Below are positions 58,446 to 64,000 of a DNA stretch of 64,000 bases, one piece after another. This stretch comes from Ursus arctos (lineage: Eukaryota; Chordata; Mammalia; Carnivora; Ursidae): assembly GCF_023065955.2 (NCBI RefSeq), contig NW_026622797.1, positions 57,781,689 through 57,845,688 of the forward strand, read 5' to 3'. A program made the position numbers and the translations under genes. The first letter of the stretch is position 1. Every line of letters begins with the position of its first letter. Below the pieces are notes generated by a model. It saw only the letters and a list, made by a program, of their open reading frames with translations, made no database searches and was not told the origin of the DNA.

Positions 58446-59924
58446 TTTAGTTCTGCCTGTGATTAGGAGCACAAATCTGCTCAATTCTGGGATTCACATT
58501 TGGAAAGCCCAGTATCCCAAAGATAGAGGCAACCTGCTCAAATACCAGCTTTACCAGTAATAAAGGTGATATTTAATCTCCCATACTCTCTACTCCTGTC
58601 CTTTAAATAGTTCCAAATTCAGGTAGAGAAGTGGGGTACCATTTTCTGGACCCTTTTAATTCCCAGCAATTTCACTCATAAAAGCTCAGTACAAAGGCTA
58701 TGGCTACTCTGATTTAGAAAGATTTAGGTTTAAATATATTTGAAAATATGAGTTCGGTCTATTTTCATTACTTTTACATTTATCCTGAAATATTTGCATA
58801 TGTAAAAATCTATTTGAGTATTACTGCCAAGTGCTTAAAATCTGTTCGCAAAAAAAATGGACTACAGGCAGAGTAAAATTAACACAGGTTGTAGAAAAAG
58901 ACAAAATGCCTTTGGCTTACCATTTTATTACTAGTACTAAGTGTGAATATATTTCCTTCTGCATATTTTAAATTATTTTGAACACCACCAATCTCTAAGA
59001 TCTATTTACATGGATGATTATACATTAAAATTAACCTGCAATATAAACCAGATTGAAATTTTTAATCTGCTAGGCAAAGAATGAAGTTGTTTGGCATCTC
59101 ACACAAGTCAACAAAAAAATAGAAAAGCAGCTGTTTAATGAGGTTTTGCTAATTTTTTAAATAATGAGATGCCAAACTGGTACCCACACACCAAAAAAGC
59201 TCTGCTCTAATTAAGGTGATATCAGATACCAGTGTCAATGGGATTTCATAAATATAGCTTCTTCATATGGGCCCTTCAGCCTGTCACGACTTAGTGGTTT
59301 TAGTAATGAAAAAATCATGCTTGAGCAAAATGTTATTTACAAATAACATGTGCAAATGTGCTTCCAGAAATAATTTTTTTTAAATAAATCTTACAACTTT
59401 TCTGAAAGAAGTTACATTAGCCATTTGACTTATGGTCAGTTGGTTCTGATACCTAAAAATATAAAATGTAAGCTCCATTTGGCATAACTTGTGCTCACTT
59501 TCAGTGCCTTTTTCTTTGTGCACCACCCACACAAAAATTTCTTATAGAATATGATATCATATTCAGAAATTTCCATTACATATTTCACATTCATAATGAG
59601 TCTTTATGTATTTAGGTATTTCTGTCAGCTCTCACATCAAAAAGACAGTAGAACAATATAAAAAAAATAAGTACAGTGTCTTTCCTGACTACCTGAGGCA
59701 ATCACCAAAGTGAATGTTTTTGGCATTAAATTTAGAAACTCCATAGTTTAATAATATCTGTCATTTGGGGGTATGAATTCATCATTTGGATAGCCTAAAA
59801 CACAAACTAATGAGCCAACCAATCAAAAACATTTATTCTTTGTAATAAAGAAGATCTCTGAATTCAAATTAATAATAATATTCTAATCTGAGTTAAATAT
59901 GAAGTCACGCTCAGCAGTAAGAAT
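58446..59924. other. Repeat-free AT-rich stretch; conserved non-coding candidate
   Basis: No repeats recognised over about 1.5 kb. 58860-59400 is dense in homeodomain- and MADS-like AT cores (ctaattaaggtg near 59209; a palindrome gttatttacaaataac at 59333-59348). No open frame of note. Regulatory role inferred only from appearance. Confidence 0.3.
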
Positions 59925-60152
59925 AGTTACCACTTCTTGTGTAAGCACCTATCAGATGCTGTACATCCCTTATTTCATGTAACCTAATCCCTACAATAAT
60001 ACTTAGATAGCAATCTTCTAGTTTAACAAATGTGAAAACCAAGTCTCAGAGAGGTTAACTAACTTTAACTAAGATCACACAGTGTGTAGGTGGTAGAGCT
60101 GAGATTTAAACTTAGGGATGTCTGCCTGCAATACTGTCCTTCGTCTCTTTAC
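59925..60152 (-). repeat. MIR SINE, antisense, nearly full length
   Basis: 'gtgtaagcacctatcagatg', 'ttatttcatgtaacctaatc', 'aaccaagtctcagagaggtt', 'aagatcacacagtgtgtagg', 'agatttaaacttagggatg'. Well preserved. Confidence 0.87.
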
Positions 60153-61129
60153 AATAAAGTATTTCACGTGTGGATCCATTTGTGCCCAAGTCATCACTTG
60201 TGAACTGGTTGGTCTGGTCTGGGGTTCAGGTCACGGCAATGGTTTAGAGCAAGGCCAGCCATTCAGTCCCAGGGTGAATTCTAAAATCTTTTTCTTCACT
60301 AATATCATGAACAAATTTATCAAAGGCATCTCTAATGACAGGACGAATGTGATGTGGAACCATAATCTCTAGTCAACTCAGGTTTGTACAGATACGCTAA
60401 ACATCTGAAGCATTTGTGACCATTTATTGTTGAACTAAGCTGTCCATAAAAGCTGTACAGTTTGTTGATCATGCACAGATATTGTTTAAGATCGATACAC
60501 ATGTGTACAGAGGAAAATTAAGGGGAACAAGATAATTAATACCTTCCAACCAAAGGTCGTTCTCATAGGATTTCTTGAAGTTAAAAAAAATGACATCTTC
60601 TGCCAATATCGAACTCAATTTTTGTATATGGCTATTTCCCAACCCAGCCTTGGCTACAGTTTGAAGCTCCAAATAATTACTGAATAAGAATCACGAATAA
60701 ATGAAATATGTTTGTAATAGAAATATATTATTAAAAGTAAAATGATAATGATGATGGTAATAGGCCTGAGTATTATGGGACAAGTAAATATTTAGAAGTG
60801 GCTAAAAATTGAAATTAACAACTGATGGGAAATCTCAGAAAGGTACGAGAGTTTGAGGCAGTGAACAATACTATTTGTCATGTAATGTGAGCACCACTAC
60901 TCTTTCCATTTGGTTCTCCACCTATCCTTAAGAGTTGAGTGGTAGTGGATTCGGGTTATAAATCCCTGAGTTCTAAAGATACTAAGCATGCTAAACTCTC
61001 ATCACAGACACATATAATCCATCTCCATTAGGGAGAGTAATGCATGCCGATAGCAGCAGTAAATGTCAACAATCTGCACTCAAGAACTCAATCAGGAAAT
61101 TTCAGCGAAGCCAATTTCTCAGAATCCTT
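60153..61129. other. Intergenic, no gene recognised
   Basis: No repeat or exon assigned. Frames up to 84 codons (60118-60372) overlap the MIR end. Confidence 0.4.
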
Positions 61130-61640
61130 TAGTCCTGAGTATGTTCATACCCTTTGGCCCAGCAGTTCCACTTCTAGAAAATTATCCCACAATAATACCC
61201 ACCCACATATACTACACATTCACTGTCATAGAGAAAGGCTAAAGGGAGGGAAAGCTAAACCTTTATCCATAAAAGAATGATTAAATAAATTATTATGGAG
61301 CCATCAAAAAGAATAAAGTAAAAATTTTTGTGCTGATATGAAAAGCTCTTCAAGATACATTGTTTGGTAAAAATTAGCAAGGTAAAGGATAACATCTATA
61401 GTATGATATCATTTCTTTAAAAGTAAGTGTGTTAGTATATGTGCATGTAAATGCATAGGAGGAACCAGGAAAATCTATACCAAATATTTGGCTTTAGTTA
61501 CCTCTTGGGAAGGGAGAGAAACCAGGAAGAAAAGTAAGCAAAGGGGAGCATTCTCATTTTTCTAAATATTCTATATTGTTTGAATATTTTATAATGAGAA
61601 TCAATTCTTGCAGTACTTGTGTAATATAAAGGTAAAGAAT
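61130..61640 (+). mobile_element. L1M (L1MC/ME-like) 3' end, sense
   Basis: 'accctttggcccagcagttc' near 61149, 'gattaaataaattattatgg' near 61279, 'gctcttcaagatacattgtt' near 61346, 'tagtatgatatcatttcttt' near 61399, 'ttacctcttgggaagggag' near 61498. This is the end of ORF2 and the 3' UTR of an old L1; decayed. Confidence 0.78.
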
Positions 61641-61981
61641 TCAGTTATGATACTAAAAGATTGTTTTTAATATACCAGAATCTTTAAAGGTCATATATTT
61701 TTGTATGATGTGTACATATGCATATATGTATATGAAATAGTTTTAACTAATTTGATTCTCTGCCCAAGATATATTTATAACTATAAATAGTACTCCAAAT
61801 CTGAGTAATTTGAAAACTTTTTGTTGGAATCATGTGGGGTTTTAAAAAGAGTATTTAATTCATGTAACAAACCAAGCTAATCCAGACAGTGATATCAAAG
61901 TGCAAACACATTACTAAGTCTAGAATTCCAGACCTAAAATATTCTTGGGAACAGTTGTTTCCTCACGATTCAATCTTGATT

Positions 61982-62201
61982 TTATTTATTTTTTTAAAGA
62001 TTTCATTTATTTATTTGTTGGAGAGAGAGAGAGCGTGCGCACATGTGCACTAGCGTGGTGGGGGGAGCAGAGGGAGAGGGAGGGGGAGAAGCAGACTTCC
62101 TACTGAGCAGGGAGCCCAAGGCAGGGCTCCATTCCAGGACCCTGAGATCTTGACCTAAGCTCAAGGCAGGTGCTTAACGGACTGAGCCACATAGGCACTC
62201 C
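61982..62201 (-). mobile_element. CAN SINE, antisense, older type
   Basis: Inverted tail and GA-rich body with an inserted palindromic GC/AT tract (gtgcgcacatgtgcac, 62035-62050), inverted head 'gactgagccacataggcac'. TSD tcaatcttgatt at 61970-61981 and 62202-62213, exact over 12 bases. Confidence 0.93.
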
Positions 62202-62213
62202 TCAATCTTGATT

Positions 62214-63734
62214 GTAAATAATAGCATTTATGGTTTCCCCACTTCAAAGTTGTTGAATAGAGGCCAAGGTTGCGTGGGCTGATCAAAACTGGTTAAGTTG
62301 GAAGGAAGCCTCAGGCCTTGATTTGTATTTAAAAATTATGCACAAAGACGACTCCATCGGTGTGCACTGTATGACACTCCATCATTAGTGCACGGCATTG
62401 TGTAGTATGATGCTTGCACTTATCATTAAGGAGCGATAAGAATTTTCTTTTATTAATCTTATGTTAAAATGCCTAATTCAAATAAGAAACACTCTATATT
62501 TACATGTCACACAATTTCTTAATGAAGGCACAGTAATGGAAGAGCTGCTGGATCTAAACCTGTTAAGAAATTAATTAAACTTCAAATATTGTGATCATGG
62601 ACATCGATGACTATTAAATGGCAATAAAAATGCAAAGACTCATAAATCAGGAAGTTTATCACAAAACTCCTAAAGTACTCAGAACTCTCTGCTCTTTTAA
62701 ACTTCTATGGGTCTTCACGATTCATTCACTGATTTTTTTTATTTACAATCAAAATATTCCCTACATTAATCCTATTCCCTTTATTTGGTCTATTGTAAAT
62801 ATGAAGAACAACTCCATTCCCTTGTCATAAAATGTCCTCAAATATTTCACTTAGGCATGAACGAAAATACATTTTTTTCTCATGACACCTGAGTTCCACC
62901 GAGTGAAGCTGGTGCAATATCACCATGATATTGAGTTATGTAATATTCCATAACATATATATAGTTAGTAGAGTTTAACGTATGTATACCAACTACATAA
63001 CAAATATTTTTTTTAACTTCCTGATGATCCTTTAGAAAGTCTACAATTTGGGGTATTTTAAATACTATTGTGATGAACAATCATGTGTATACATGGACTC
63101 TGATTATGTCATTGAGAGAAAAATAAACTATAGGGTCTAATTTTGGTAATTTTTCTTTGGTGTTATTATTAGGGCCAAATCTGTAGCTCCATCTCATAAC
63201 CTTAATTGCTTAGTATGAACTTTAGGACAGCTATTTAGAAAATGGATCAAATGTCAAGCACAAGAAGCTTTCAATGTGTGTGCATGTTAAGTATGAAAAT
63301 AATCCCCCATGTGGGAAATGTTAAAGAATGAACATTTGTGGCTACAGACTAAGGACCGTGTTTGAGAGTCATCAGTCATACATATCAAAGTATTCAGCCT
63401 CAATTAATTACTGGGGGTAACAGAAGATCTGATTAGTGCTGTTTTGCTCATGCCTTGGGTAGAGGGAAACACAAACAGATTTTGGTGCTTCTTTCCTAAT
63501 GCTCCCAAATTTATTTCTTATAATTCTTACAGTTAAGTGTTACTCCAAAAAAAAAAAAAAAAAGCACATTAATGTAATGTTTTAGGCTCATACTCTGAGA
63601 TGCTCAGCTTTTTAAAGAGTGGATTAATGCTCTTTTTAAAATGAAAGAGCATGAACAAATTTGCTTATGTATATAGATGTCTATTAAAGTGCCTTTTAAG
63701 AATCCTAGCCCATTAGAACTGGAAAAAAACTGTA
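62214..63734. other. Intergenic; repeat-free with an enhancer-like segment
   Basis: 62330-62660 retains CpGs and AT-core motifs (gttaagaaattaattaaact near 62562) and may be conserved. A run of 18 A lies at 63547-63564, not preceded by a recognised element. No gene. Confidence 0.35.
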
Positions 63735-63875
63735 CAGGTTGCTTAGCCCACTGATAAGAGAAATGAAGCCCAAAAAAGACTAAATGACTTGCCCAAGGTC
63801 ACACAGCCAGTAAGCAGCAGAAGTAACACCAGAATCCAGGCCCAGATACTCCACCCAGTGTCTTTTTCATCATAC
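63735..63875 (-). repeat. MIR-class SINE, antisense
   Basis: 'gaaatgaagcccaaaaaaga', 'atgacttgcccaaggtcac', 'acagccagtaagcagcagaa', 'accagaatccaggcccaga'. The leading 'attagaactggaaaaaaact' suggests the MIR variant whose end reads 'agaactggaaggaacc'. Confidence 0.8.
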
Positions 63876-64000
63876 CGTTTACATGAAAAGTATAATCGAT
63901 AAAAATAAACCAATCAAGCTTTGTTAGTTTCTTTGCACCTACAGAGTCAGATATGAAGGGAAAGTTGGTAAATCTTTGGCTTGTGTGATTCGTGATGACA

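Noticed and set aside
1..64000. Bacterial-type systems (operons, CRISPR, phage, toxin-antitoxin)
   Set aside because: The sequence is mammalian nuclear DNA; no ribosome binding sites, operon structure or direct-repeat arrays exist.

Overview
The window is nuclear DNA from a carnivoran mammal, almost certainly an arctoid caniform (bear, seal or mustelid lineage). The evidence is 17 copies of the carnivore-specific tRNA-Lys-derived SINE (CAN SINE, SINEC type) in the form whose body reads 'cttcggctcagggcgtgatc' and 'cactccccctgcttgtgttc'. That is not the dog SINEC2 or the cat version. The rest fits a mammalian gene desert or a very large intron: AT-rich DNA, CpG depletion and many layers of old repeats (MIR, L2, CR1/L3, L1M, MLT1). 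No reading frame longer than about 150 codons exists, and none of the open frames has a recognisable cellular protein domain. Many of the longer ones are read-through of SINEs or LINEs.

Layout. 0-1.5 kb: an L2 end, a short carnivore L1 3' end with a clean target-site duplication (TSD), and an older antisense L1 that carries a second short L1 3' end. 1.5-10.6 kb: mostly unassigned sequence with three SINEs and MIRs. 10.9-11.3 kb: an antisense MLT1 LTR. 13.2-13.4 kb: the only exon-like segment I can support (minus strand, 187 bp, both splice sites good). 14.4-17.3 kb, possibly to 18.5 kb: a long antisense L1M with a recent 70-bp tandem duplication and two oppositely oriented SINEs at its end. 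18.9-37 kb: the quietest part, with long repeat-free stretches (22.5-26.0 and 26.7-28.9 kb), some of which retain CpGs and look like conserved non-coding DNA; a promoter-like LTR candidate at 32.5 kb and a perfect 51-bp tandem duplication at 36.2 kb. 37-45 kb: five SINEs, two MLT1 LTRs in opposite orientation, MIRs. 47-49 kb: L2, MIR, a 39-bp L1 insertion and an antisense CR1/L3 with a remnant reverse-transcriptase motif. 49.8-57.4 kb: an L1M piece, an LTR-like block, and a dismembered L2-type LINE (endonuclease part at 51.3 kb, RT part at 54-56 kb) that meets a second, inverted L2 copy tail to tail. 58-64 kb: old SINEs, an L1M 3' end, MIRs and two repeat-free stretches.

There is no operon, CRISPR array, rRNA or free-standing tRNA gene, and I found no undescribed multi-gene system. 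The content of interest is the insertion history (nested and inverted elements, exact TSDs, short tandem duplications), one candidate exon, and a few segments that may be regulatory. All family names rest on remembered consensus sequences, not on a database search.
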